A stretch of DNA of 33,337 nt from Acidobacteriota bacterium. Lineage in GTDB: Bacteria > Acidobacteriota > Terriglobia > Bryobacterales > Bryobacteraceae. Below are positions 25,780-33,337 of the stretch, one piece after another. A program made the position numbers and the translations under genes. Each line of letters opens with the position of its first letter. The stretch's first letter is position 1. The notes beneath the pieces were generated by a model. That model made no database searches, was not told the DNA's origin, and worked only from the letters and a program-made list of their open reading frames with translations. The stretch lies in contig JACQDF010000128.1 in the NCBI GenBank assembly GCA_016201205.1, forward strand, positions 1 to 33,337, read 5' to 3'.

Positions 25780-26280
25780 TTACTGCGTGGCGATGGTGTG
25801 GCCCGAAACGAACGCAAAGCAGGACGCGGCCGCCGTGACCTTGGCGTGAGAAATGGCGACCTGGGTGTTATAGTTTACACCGTCCGAATACAGCCGCACC
25901 GGCTGGGAGGCGACCCAACTGGCCTTCCCGTCAAACGTGGTCCCCTGCTTTTGTATCGCAATTGGAAACGGAACACTGTACCAGCCCTGTAAGGTCCCCG
26001 TGATCACATTGATCGTAACCAGTGAGATGTTGTCGTCCGTGTCCGTGGTGCAACTCACGCCGACGCTCTCGATCACCAGCCGCTTTCCGGCTGGAACCGT
26101 TCCAACCGAGATTAACTGGCTGACCCAGTTGACCGGGATCCCTCCGCTCGCATATGCGGTAAACGGAGTGCGCGCCGGATTCTCCACGTCCCGGACGGGC
26201 TGCGAGTATTGTGCCGTTGCTGTGACGCTGAACACCGCAGTGATCAGCGCGAGAGTACCTGTTCGAGTAAGTCTGTGCAT
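25780..26280 (-). CDS. Secreted protein of unknown function
   Basis: A 166-residue protein with a clear signal peptide (MHRLTRTGTLALITAVFSVT, cleavage near ATAQ-YS). The mature part is rich in beta strands (GKRLVIESVGVSC, then VRLYSDGVNYNTQVAISHA) with two cysteines about 90 residues apart that could form a disulphide. I do not recognise the family, although the pattern resembles small extracellular beta-sandwich proteins of Acidobacteriota. The ATG at 26280 has GGAGGG upstream, and the open frame before it lacks conserved features. A PEP-CTERM protein gene lies 47 bases upstream on the same strand, so the two may be co-transcribed. Confidence 0.72.
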   Translation of the reverse strand: MHRLTRTGTLALITAVFSVTATAQYSQPVRDVENPARTPFTAYASGGIPVNWVSQLISVGTVPAGKRLVIESVGVSCTTDTDDNISLVTINVITGTLQGWYSVPFPIAIQKQGTTFDGKASWVASQPVRLYSDGVNYNTQVAISHAKVTAAASCFAFVSGHTIATQ

Positions 26281-26327
26281 GTTTGTTCCCTCCACTTTCA
26301 AATGAGTAACTATGAGAAAGCCAGCCT

Positions 26328-27194
26328 CTAAGCCCGTGGCCGGCGTCTTACGAGCAACCCGGCCACCAGGCAGGTCACCACCAGCAGCCACGACGACGGC
26401 TCCGGGACCGGCGCGACGGCTACCAGGCCAACGTTGATGAATCCGCCGGGAATGCCCCCGACGGGCGCGAGGCCGCCGTTGAGCGTGAATGTTTGCAGTC
26501 TGGAGGCGCCCAGCCAATCGTTGGAGATCGCGTAGAACAGGCCGCCCTGCTCGCTGAACGCGAAACCGCCGTTGAATGACTCCGAGCCGTCTCCCAGCAG
26601 GAACGGCGTGATGACCGTGGGCGATGCCACAGGAGTGATCGAGTTGAAGGCCCGCTGCACCCCGAAGACGTCCGCCGAGAAAGCGTAGAGAAGGCCGTCC
26701 GCGGGACGGAAGGTCAGACCGCCATAAAAGCCCATCCCCAGGGAGCCGAGCGCGCTCACCACCCCGCCGGTGCTGATCCGGTTCAGGGTCGAGTTGCCAG
26801 ACCCGTCATTTGAGATCGCGTAGAGAAAACCATCCGAAGTATCGTAGGCCAAGCCCGACGCAAACCCGGAACCCAGCGGCGCAATCGTCTGAAGGCTCGC
26901 TCCGCCGGCAAGCGAGAAGGAAACCAGACTCGAGCTGCCAAAACCGTCGTTAGCGATCGAGTAGAACAGGTCGCTGCCGGGATCGAACGCCAGGCCGCCG
27001 TTGAATCCTAGCGACCCATTGCCCAGGTCAAACAGCCGCGTTGCCGCTCCACCCGCCGTCATCGAGTAGAGGCTACGAGGCACGGGAAACACTGGGTCGG
27101 TGTCCGGCCCGATCGAGTACAACGTGAGGCCATCCGCGAAGCGGGGAACAGCCGCGAGAAGAACAACCGGCAGCAGAAAGCGGGCCCAACGCAT
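26328..27194 (-). CDS. PEP-CTERM protein with propeller-like repeats
   Basis: A 288-residue exported protein. A signal peptide (MRWARFLLPVVLLAAVPRFA) is followed by about five repeats of 40-45 residues with the pattern FNGGLAFDPGSDLFYSIAND, probably a beta-propeller. The C-terminal sorting signal is complete: VPEPSSWLLVV, a hydrophobic helix and an arginine cluster (RRRPRA). In known systems exosortase cleaves or sorts such proteins at the cell envelope; no exosortase gene is in this window. The ATG at 27194 follows GGAGG. A decayed paralogue of its 5' end lies at 27855-27956. Confidence 0.85.
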   Translation of the reverse strand: MRWARFLLPVVLLAAVPRFADGLTLYSIGPDTDPVFPVPRSLYSMTAGGAATRLFDLGNGSLGFNGGLAFDPGSDLFYSIANDGFGSSSLVSFSLAGGASLQTIAPLGSGFASGLAYDTSDGFLYAISNDGSGNSTLNRISTGGVVSALGSLGMGFYGGLTFRPADGLLYAFSADVFGVQRAFNSITPVASPTVITPFLLGDGSESFNGGFAFSEQGGLFYAISNDWLGASRLQTFTLNGGLAPVGGIPGGFINVGLVAVAPVPEPSSWLLVVTCLVAGLLVRRRPRA

Positions 27195-27349
27195 TGGAAC
27201 CTCCAGTACCTTGTGCCTGGCCGCGTCGCCGCGAACCATCACAGCGCGTGCTATACAGTAAGCGAGATTCGGCGGAGAATTGGTTCAGCCCTTCATGAAG
27301 AGGCGGAGGGCGGCTTCCGCCGGACTTCTCAGCCTGACGCGCGAACGCC

Positions 27350-27610
27350 TCAGGTGAGTTCCGGATCTCTGCCGGCCAGAGCCGCGGCGTCGTTCGTCAT
27401 GCCCTCCTCCCTGACGGCCTTCAGACCGTTCGGGTTGACAAGCCACGGGCCTGTCCAGCCTGCCGTTCGAAACCGGTAGAAGCGCGCCCGGCAACCACGG
27501 CAACGGAACGGCTCCAGGGAAAACAGCCGCAGGAACAGATCGAGCGCGCCCCTGATCATCGAGCGCCGCACTTTGTGCAGCCCACAGCGGTGGCAGCTCA
27601 TCGATGGCAT
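27350..27610 (-). CDS. Small zinc-ribbon-like protein
   Basis: An 86-residue basic protein with two CxxC knuckles (MSCHRCGLHKVRRS and FRCRGCRARFYRF), separated by a hydrophobic helix (LDLFLRLFSLEPF). This is a recurring arrangement in small acidobacterial proteins that probably bind one zinc ion. The ATG at 27610 has GGGAGG 8 bases upstream. The 35 residues after the second knuckle are not conserved-looking and the true end may be earlier. No partner gene is apparent. The function is unknown; nucleic-acid or membrane association would fit the charge and helix. Confidence 0.6.
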   Translation of the reverse strand: MPSMSCHRCGLHKVRRSMIRGALDLFLRLFSLEPFRCRGCRARFYRFRTAGWTGPWLVNPNGLKAVREEGMTNDAAALAGRDPELT

Positions 27611-27854
27611 TGGGCGCGCCTCCCGGATTGTCGCCGGCCTCCGGCTGCTCGCCGCGTGTTTCCGGCACAGCCGAATCGGCGGACACGGGCCCGAGCCGGC
27701 GAGCATCATCGCGCCGCCGTGGTTCCCAGGGGTGCTGACGATCATCGACGCCGGACCACGCGTGGACAAGGTCGGCGGAACGGCCGAGGCCGCGTTCCGG
27801 AGCATCGCGCCGGCGCCGGCCAAAGTGACTCCCGGCGGCCCCCGCAGGCAAGGG
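27611..27854. other. Unassigned gap
   Basis: No recognisable gene on either strand. It lies between the zinc-ribbon gene and the decayed PEP-CTERM paralogue start and may hold the unrecognisable rest of that paralogue. Short minus-strand frames exist but lack family motifs. From 27957 to 28096 nothing is seen either. Confidence 0.4.
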
Positions 27855-27956
27855 CCGGATGAGTCCGGAGCGATCAATTACACCGTGAGGGCGTCGGCGA
27901 AGCATGGACCAGCCGCGGGAAGGACATCCGACAGTCTGGAAGGGGACCAAACGCAT
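27855..27956 (-). pseudogene. Decayed 5' end of a PEP-CTERM paralogue
   Basis: The segment starts with the same leader as the 26328-27194 gene: the GGAGG-containing upstream stretch and the ATG differ from it at one base in about 19. The first 100 coding bases align with that gene by eye. It carries a one-base insertion within the first 18 codons, and a TAA where the intact gene has TAC (FADGLTLYSIG versus FADALTV-stop). Beyond that the similarity fades. It is a duplicated and inactivated copy. Confidence 0.6.
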
Positions 27957-28096
27957 GGGAACCTCCAGTGGCTTCTAGTCTAGCCGGCCGCGGAAAAACT
28001 CAGGAAACCGCGACCTTCCGATCGCGGCTGTGCTTGGCGCCGGCGCGTTTCCACAGTCAGGCCGATTCATAAGACACCTCCAGTGCGAATCGCGGC

Positions 28097-28786
28097 TCAA
28101 GACTCCGCGGCGAGAGCCCGTCTGAGAATCAAGAGACCGGCTCCTGACAGGATCAAGGTGACCCCCGGCTCCGGGACGGCGGCCGCGACGCCGCTGGCCC
28201 AGTCCATTGAGTTGCTCAAGAGCCGCTGGAAATCGGGGTCGTCTAACTGAGCCTGGCCGTTGGTGGTTGCGAAACTCAGCACGCGGCCGCTGCCCGTCGG
28301 CCAGCCCGCCAAGCCGATGTAGCCTCCGTCCATGGTGTAGAAGGACGTTGCGCCAAATCGGAGGGTCGTGAAGTGGGTGCGCGTGCCGGGGATGCTCTCG
28401 AGCGGCATCGTGAACGAAGCGCCCAGGCCGGCGTTCAGAACCGGATTCGACGCGTCTTCATTGAATGTTACGGAGCCGCGAGAATCCCAGGCGGAAGCGG
28501 GAACGACCGGGAGAATCGGGTTGAGAGTCGTGAACGTAGTGCCGCCGGCCGTCGACCACAGCAACCACTCGGTCGTCACCAGACCGCCGCCGCCACTGAC
28601 AAAACTCACCAGTTCGGTCTGGCCGGCAGCGGGCATGTCACCCGTCCAGGTGTAGTTGACCTGCAAATAGACGGCATCAAAACCGGCCTGGCTCTGGGTG
28701 CCGTCGAAGCCCTGGAAGTTAACGCCAAGGGTGACGGAGTGGCCAAAGGCCTGTAAGGTGCTCTGGAGGTTCGAATCGAACGACAT
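28097..28786 (-). CDS. PEP-CTERM protein with GATase-like domain, start unclear
   Basis: The frame encodes 229 residues from the internal ATG at 28786, ending in a complete PEP-CTERM tail (VPEPGVTLILSGAGLLILRR). The body contains a ThuA/GATase-like pattern (FDAVYLQVNYTWTG, then ELVSFVSGGGGLVTTEWLLW). Upstream in the same frame lies a good signal-peptide core without a methionine (FLTLLWGILPAHAATIYVTG, first codon at 28855). It is preceded, only 12 codons earlier, by the TGA that ends the sulfatase frame. The real start may be a CTG (28846 or 28843), or the 5' end was lost when the gene became joined to the sulfatase. Starting at 28786 would remove the signal peptide, so that product would not be exported. 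Confidence 0.68.
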   Translation of the reverse strand: MSFDSNLQSTLQAFGHSVTLGVNFQGFDGTQSQAGFDAVYLQVNYTWTGDMPAAGQTELVSFVSGGGGLVTTEWLLWSTAGGTTFTTLNPILPVVPASAWDSRGSVTFNEDASNPVLNAGLGASFTMPLESIPGTRTHFTTLRFGATSFYTMDGGYIGLAGWPTGSGRVLSFATTNGQAQLDDPDFQRLLSNSMDWASGVAAAVPEPGVTLILSGAGLLILRRALAAES

Positions 28787-28891
28787 GTTGCTGCTGCCGG
28801 TGACGTAAATGGTGGCGGCGTGGGCGGGGAGGATCCCCCACAGCAGCGTGAGAAATGGTTCAGTCTCTCGTGGGAATCCGCCTGGCTGCCC

Positions 28892-30250
28892 TCAACCACT
28901 CCGCTTCGCATGAGCCTCCCCCAGCGCGACCGCCAGCTCATCTCGAAACTCGCGCCCCCAATCGGCAAGCTGCCGCGCCAACTGAGCAACCAGCTTCGGC
29001 TCGGCCGCATACAGATTGACCTTCTCTTCGCGATCATTCCGCAAGTCGTACAATTCGCCGGGCCGGTGCTCAGGCCGGTTGTCGAACAGCCGCAGGATCA
29101 GCTTATAGCGCTCGGTGCGCAGCGCACGCTCTTCATAGAACGACCCGTCCAGGGCGGCTTGGGGAATGTTCTCGAGCACGACCGGCCGGCTCCACTCATC
29201 GCGCCCCAAACGCAGCTCTCCAACAAGGCTGCGTCCCTGGAAGATCGACCCTCCCGGCGGATCGAGAATGCCGCCCTTCACCGCTTGCACACCCGCCATC
29301 TCGAGAATCGTCGGCGCCAGATCGACCAGCGTCACACCGGCGTTCCACACTTTGCCCCGAGGCAATCCCTTGGGATACCGCAGGATCATCGGAATCCGGG
29401 ACGACTCTTCATACGCCGTGCACATCCCCTCGACCGTGCCCGGCCGCGGCTGCCAGCTTCGTCCGTGCTCGGTGGTGAACACAACCAGCGTGTCCTCGAG
29501 AATGTTGTTCTTGCCCAATGCCTCGATGAGCCGTCCCACGTTCCAGTCCAGGTTCTCGACCGCACCGTGGTATTCGGCGTGCTCCTGGCCGCGATACCGC
29601 CCGAGAAACCGCTTCGGCGGATCGAGCGGTTCATGCGGCGCATAGTACGACTGTTAAAGGAAGAAAGGCTCCCCGGCGTGCCGCTGGATAAAGGAGATGC
29701 CCAGGTCCGTATGCACGTCGGGCCGGTAGCGCGATTGATGCGGTTCGCCGATCCAATGCCGCAGAGTCGAATTGAACGACTTGAAGTAATCGAAGAATCC
29801 AGGGTTGCCGGGGCCCAGGTGCCACTTGCCAATGTGGCCAGTGGCATAGCCGGCATTACTCAAGTAATAGATGAAGTTGTCCCAGAGCTTGAAGCGAGCG
29901 TCACGGAATGGGTCCGGGATCGCTTCCGGATAGTTGCTGTTCGAGTTGTTGGGACGCGTCGGGTACACATTGCGGCGCAGCCCATGCGTATGAGGATGGA
30001 CGCCAGTGATGATGCTGGCACGGGCAGGTCCACACAACGCCTGCGGCGTGAAGCAGTTGTGAAATCGAACCCCGGAAGCAGCCAGCGCATCGAGGTTCGG
30101 AGTGTGGACCTGGCGCTCGCCATAAGCGCCAATGGCGTCGGTCCGGCATTTGTCGAACAGGAGAAACAAGATGTTCGGCGGGCGGGCTGCCACAGCCTGG
30201 CTATAGGCCAGCGGCGCCGCCAATGTGCCCAAGAACGATCTCCGCTGCAT
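28892..30250 (-). CDS. Sulfatase with an in-frame TAA at codon 199
   Basis: A 452-codon sulfatase frame interrupted by one stop (TAA, 29654-29656 on the plus strand) between FFL and QSYYAPHEPLD. Both halves are otherwise intact and in the same frame. The N-terminus carries a Tat-like leader (MQRRSFLGTLAAPLA), the CxPxR motif (Cys73-Gly-Pro-Ala-Arg77) and a metal motif reading FDK instead of the usual DD (Asp33-Lys34). The second half has TTEHGRSW and RELYDL-type C-terminal features. The stop removes metal ligands, so the short product should be inactive unless TAA is read through. The unusual Lys34 hints at relaxed selection before the stop appeared. It is the only gene between the PEP-CTERM gene and the divergent Tad segment. 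Confidence 0.82.
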
Positions 30251-30444
30251 GGGAACACATCATACACCCGTGAACCTGTTCCTCGTGGGAGCACTGGCGG
30301 CGGCCTGCCCGGCTCGACCACTGACTCCTGAAACTCGTTGGATTCTTTCCACTTACCGTACCTAACGCCCGTCCCTTGATCTGCCGATAGGAAAGACAGC
30401 TTGATAGTTTGCCGCACCGCAAGGTGTGCAGACAGGCGGCTAGT

Positions 30445-31752
30445 GTGTCCAATAACCGGAAGAAGAGCTTAGTCCCCCTATTTGGCGTCGCGTTCATTGT
30501 TGCCATACTTTCCACGGGAATCTTTTACGGGCTGTTTGTCGGAAAGCTGAACTCAGCCTCGACCTCCCAAGCCGGCGCCGGAAAAGTGCTGCTCGCCGCC
30601 CGCAGCCTGCCTGCGGGCGCCGTGCTCAAGACGCAGGATCTCAAAGAAGTCGCATGGGGGAAGCCTCCCATGCCGGCAGGCGCAGTCACCAGCCTCTCGG
30701 AAGCCACCGGTCAGACATTGGTGGGACCGCTGGCGGAGAACGAAATGCTGATGCGAATCCGATTGGCGTCGAAAGCCGGCGGGCCTGCCGACAGCGCCAG
30801 CATGGGGATTCCCGAAGGCATGCGCGCAATCTCGCTTCAAGTGCACGATTCGGAAGGTGTCATTGCGATGCTGAAACCGGGCCACCGGATCGACATCCAG
30901 GTTGTCACGCCGCCGGGATTCCACTCCGAGGCGCAGCTTCGCACGGCGCTCGAGAACGTTCCGGTGCTGGCGATCCCGAATCCCAAAGAAATGCTGGGAG
31001 TGCGCGGAGGCGCGCACATCGTGACGGTGCTGGCCGCTCCCAAAGAAGCGGCCATGCTCGGGCTGGCGGATTCGACAGCCAAGATCCGGATCGCGTTGCG
31101 CAATCCCATCGATCAGAAAAAAGAGAATCTCAGCTCGCTCAGCCTGGGCACGGCATCCTCTCCTGCTTCGCAAAGCGCCGAGCCGGCTCAGCACATCCAG
31201 TTGACGGTGCGCCTGGCTGGGGCCAGCCGGACCGCCATCGAAGACCTGGTATCGCAATTGGACGGCGGAAGCGCCAAGACCGGCCTCTGGCAGGTGGCGG
31301 CATTCCGGCCGCAGGCGGCCATTGATGCCGCACTCGAGCGTCTCGAGCAAACGAGGAGTCTGGAAGTGCTCCATCAATCCCGCGTATTGGCGGTGCCCCG
31401 CCGCATCGTCATCGAGTCCGGCGCTCAGTGGAGCGTTTCCGAGCCTTCCAGCGGCTGCGGTTTGCGCATCAGGTTCGCTCCCTGGATTCAATCCAGCGGG
31501 CGGCTGCTGGTGCGCGTGCATCCGGAGATCACCACGCCGGGAAACAACTCCGTGAACCGCCGCCGCATGGAGACCGAAATCGAGCTTGCCGACGGCCAGA
31601 GCTTCCTGGTGCGCGGATGGGCCGCGCCCGCCGAATATCCACTGCTATGGGAAAAACTCTTTCCTGGCCGCGCCACTGGCGGTTCCCAGCGTGAGTTCCT
31701 GGTCCTGGTGACGACAAAACTGGTTCGGAGGCCGTCATCGACAACGGATTAG
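30445..31752 (+). CDS. cpaB: CpaB/RcpC-like Tad pilus protein with secretin-like C-terminal domain
   Basis: A protein of about 435 residues. An N-terminal membrane helix (LVPLFGVAFIVAILSTGIFY) is followed by a SAF domain (about 45-110: VLLAARSLPAGAVLKTQDLK) and the CpaB/RcpC domain (about 115-230). Residues 300-435 look like a secretin C-terminal fragment: SLEVLHQSRVLAVPRRIVIE, then LLVRVHPEITTPG, ELADGQSFLVRGW and REFLVLVTTKLVRRP. Ordinary CpaB proteins lack this, and the secretin is a separate gene (cpaC), not seen here. The start is GTG 30445 behind AGGCGG; TTG 30409 is an alternative. The tadB gene starts 2 bases after its stop, so they form one transcript. Confidence 0.84.
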   Translation: MSNNRKKSLVPLFGVAFIVAILSTGIFYGLFVGKLNSASTSQAGAGKVLLAARSLPAGAVLKTQDLKEVAWGKPPMPAGAVTSLSEATGQTLVGPLAENEMLMRIRLASKAGGPADSASMGIPEGMRAISLQVHDSEGVIAMLKPGHRIDIQVVTPPGFHSEAQLRTALENVPVLAIPNPKEMLGVRGGAHIVTVLAAPKEAAMLGLADSTAKIRIALRNPIDQKKENLSSLSLGTASSPASQSAEPAQHIQLTVRLAGASRTAIEDLVSQLDGGSAKTGLWQVAAFRPQAAIDAALERLEQTRSLEVLHQSRVLAVPRRIVIESGAQWSVSEPSSGCGLRIRFAPWIQSSGRLLVRVHPEITTPGNNSVNRRRMETEIELADGQSFLVRGWAAPAEYPLLWEKLFPGRATGGSQREFLVLVTTKLVRRPSSTTD

Positions 31753-31753
31753 C

Positions 31754-32719
31754 ATGGCTTTCGTTGTCTTAGTCTTCCTCAGCACGTTCGGTTTCGGGCT
31801 GCTGGCCGTCTGGCTGGCCCGCACCCTGATCGAGCGTTCCAGCGCCCAGGAGGAAGAAGCCGAACCGCAGTCGCCCGCCTTTGCCTACGATGATGCCGGC
31901 GACCCGTTGCTGTTGCGCGAAGCCGAGATCAGCTCGATCTCGATCTGGGCCCGCGTGCTCGAGCGGCTCAATGTTACCCAGCGGATGAAAGACACGTTGA
32001 GCCAGGCCGACTTGGGCTGGTCGGTGGGACGGCTCACCTTGGCCATGCTCTTTATCAGCGCGATGGTCGCCGCTCTGCTTAACAAGATCTCCTGGCTGCC
32101 TTTCTGGGCTCTGCTGGCACTGGCGGGACTGGCGGGCCTCACTCCGTACTTTCATATTCGCAAACGCAGAAACAGACGGCTTCTGCTGATCGAAGAGCAA
32201 ATGCCGGAAGCGCTGGAATCGATGGCGCGGGCCTTGCGCGCAGGCCACCCATTTGCCGCCGCACTGGATACCGTTGCCGGCCAAACCCCCCATCCCTTAG
32301 GCCGCGAGATGCGGAAAACCTTTGCCGAAGGGGCGCTCGGCATGCCTTGGGCGCAGGCGCTCGAGAATCTGGCCAAGCGGGTTTCGGTCCAGGAGATCGC
32401 ACTCTTCACGACCGCTGTCCAGGTACAGAGCCGCGCCGGCGGCAATCTCAGTGAAGTGCTCGACAAGCTGGCCGAAAGCATGCGAGAAGCGGAAGCGATC
32501 AAAGGCGAGGTGCGCTCACTTTCCGCCCAAGGGCGGTTTGCGGGCCGTATTCTGACCGCGCTGCCGATCGCCATCGCCGGCATCCTGCTCTATGTGAATC
32601 CCACCTTCCTGCTGCCGCTGATCACCGATCCCGTTGGAAAAATCCTGCTCATTTCCTCGGGGCTGGGAATCATCGCCTCGCATCTGATTATCCGCAAGCT
32701 GGTGGACATCCATTTATGA
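31754..32719 (+). CDS. tadB: Tad pilus inner-membrane protein TadB (type II secretion F domain)
   Basis: A 321-residue protein with an N-terminal transmembrane segment (FVVLVFLSTFGFGLLAVWLA), two more helices near residues 90-135, a cytoplasmic T2SSF domain (about 160-285, containing QMPEALESMARALRAGHPFA and LDKLAESMREAEAIKGEVRS) and C-terminal helices. TadB and TadC form the inner-membrane platform for Flp pilin extrusion, driven by the ATPase TadA/CpaF, whose gene is not in the window. It starts 2 bases after cpaB and its stop overlaps the tadC start by 4 bases (ATGA). The assignment as TadB rather than TadC rests on position and the N-terminal region. Confidence 0.9.
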   Translation: MAFVVLVFLSTFGFGLLAVWLARTLIERSSAQEEEAEPQSPAFAYDDAGDPLLLREAEISSISIWARVLERLNVTQRMKDTLSQADLGWSVGRLTLAMLFISAMVAALLNKISWLPFWALLALAGLAGLTPYFHIRKRRNRRLLLIEEQMPEALESMARALRAGHPFAAALDTVAGQTPHPLGREMRKTFAEGALGMPWAQALENLAKRVSVQEIALFTTAVQVQSRAGGNLSEVLDKLAESMREAEAIKGEVRSLSAQGRFAGRILTALPIAIAGILLYVNPTFLLPLITDPVGKILLISSGLGIIASHLIIRKLVDIHL

Positions 32720-33337
32720 CGAGCGAATGGCTGCTTCTGGGAGGCTTGTTCCTGTTTGTGCTGGCCACGGTGAGTGCAGCCGGGTACTTCGTGTTCAGCA
32801 GAAAAGAAACGACGACGGAAGCGGCCGAGATCCCCGCGGACATCACACTGGATTCCCCATCCGGCCCGGGCGCCAGGGGAGCGGTGCTGTCGTTGTTGCA
32901 CTCGATCGGTGAGCTGATGCCGGCATCCCAAGCGAGCCGGCAGGAAATGATCCAGCGGCTGAGGCACGCCGGTTACCGCAAGCCTTCCGCTCCAACGTCG
33001 TACTTTGGCGCCAAGTGCGCCTCCGCCTTTGCACTGTCGCTGGGGTTCAGCATCGCCGCACTCCAGACGCGCGATGACGGCTCGATGGTGTTCGCGGCGG
33101 CGCTTTGCGGGCTCGGCTTGGGCTTCCTGCTCCCGGAGCGCTTCCTGGACGCACGCATCCGGAGCCGCAATGAACGCCTGCGCCGGGCGCTGCCCCCCGC
33201 TCTGGACCTGATCGTCATGAGCCTCGAGGCGGGCCAGCCGCTCGACCAGGCCATGATGATGGCCAGCCGCGGACTACAGAATCTGACGCCCGATCTGAGC
33301 GCGGAACTTGCTCAGGTGTATCTGGAAACGCGCGCCA
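32716..33337 (+). CDS. tadC: Tad pilus inner-membrane protein TadC, 5' part only
   Basis: The first 207 codons of a second T2SSF-family protein. A membrane helix at residues 5-27 (EWLLLGGLFLFVLATVSAAG) is followed by a linker, another pair of helices (about 100-140) and the start of the F domain (RRALPPALDLIVMSLEAGQP, then LDQAMMMASRGL). The gene runs off the window edge. Its ATG overlaps the tadB stop (ATGA), showing a tight tad operon. It pairs with TadB as the pilus assembly platform. Confidence 0.88.
   Translation, partial: MTSEWLLLGGLFLFVLATVSAAGYFVFSRKETTTEAAEIPADITLDSPSGPGARGAVLSLLHSIGELMPASQASRQEMIQRLRHAGYRKPSAPTSYFGAKCASAFALSLGFSIAALQTRDDGSMVFAAALCGLGLGFLLPERFLDARIRSRNERLRRALPPALDLIVMSLEAGQPLDQAMMMASRGLQNLTPDLSAELAQVYLETRA

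Noticed and set aside
28760..28780. A tRNA-like GGTTCGAATC string
   Set aside because: It lies in the coding sequence of the PEP-CTERM gene and has no acceptor or anticodon arms around it.
28820..30331. A plus-strand frame of about 500 codons over the sulfatase
   Set aside because: Antisense of a clear sulfatase gene; no family resemblance.
30251..30444. Sigma-54 promoter TGGC-TGC before cpaB
   Set aside because: The spacing between the GG and GC elements is one base short, and the flanking consensus is absent.

Overview
The window looks like GC-rich chromosomal DNA of an Acidobacteriota member, probably near Bryobacterales/Solibacter. This is an inference from gene content: two very large Oar-like TonB-dependent receptors with an N-terminal carboxypeptidase-regulatory domain, membrane Ser/Thr kinases with a TolB/PD40 propeller, PEP-CTERM proteins, sulfatases, and Tat-type Gfo/Idh/MocA oxidoreductases. 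I saw no rRNA, tRNA, CRISPR array or intact insertion sequence.

Positions 1-1900: the end of an M15 peptidase gene, a histidine ammonia-lyase (hutH), and a 130-base intergenic stretch that folds into successive hairpins and ends in an intrinsic terminator (candidate small RNA). Positions 1901-11838: a six-gene minus-strand cluster. In transcription order it holds a Gfo/Idh/MocA oxidoreductase, a xylose-isomerase-like TIM-barrel protein, a sulfatase, a second Gfo/Idh/MocA paralogue, a TonB-dependent receptor and a full-length MtaB-type corrinoid methyltransferase with all three zinc ligands. A SorC-type regulator (12125-13114) diverges from it. The shared 280-base intergenic region holds a strong promoter for each direction and two related palindromes. 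I read this as a regulated locus for taking up and dismantling a sulfated and perhaps O-methylated carbohydrate. It is the most interesting part of the window.

Positions 13200-16800: a decayed accessory patch. It holds a URO-D-family gene with a replaced C-terminus, a VapB-VapC toxin-antitoxin remnant fused in frame, a gutted kinase, an apparently intact MNT-HEPN pair and an orphan DUF433 gene. Positions 16872-23116: a large Ser/Thr kinase with a one-base frameshift and a second TonB-dependent receptor.

Positions 23144-28891: small genes and decay. These include a broken trypsin-like PEP-CTERM protease, a hypothetical protein, an AbrB-RelE type toxin-antitoxin pair with a palindrome between -35 and -10, a DUF433 remnant, a secreted protein, PEP-CTERM proteins with a decayed paralogue, and a small zinc-ribbon protein. 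Positions 28892-33337: a sulfatase gene interrupted by an in-frame TAA, then a divergent Tad-pilus segment. That segment is a CpaB-like protein with a secretin-like C-terminus, then tadB and tadC (tadC runs off the window).
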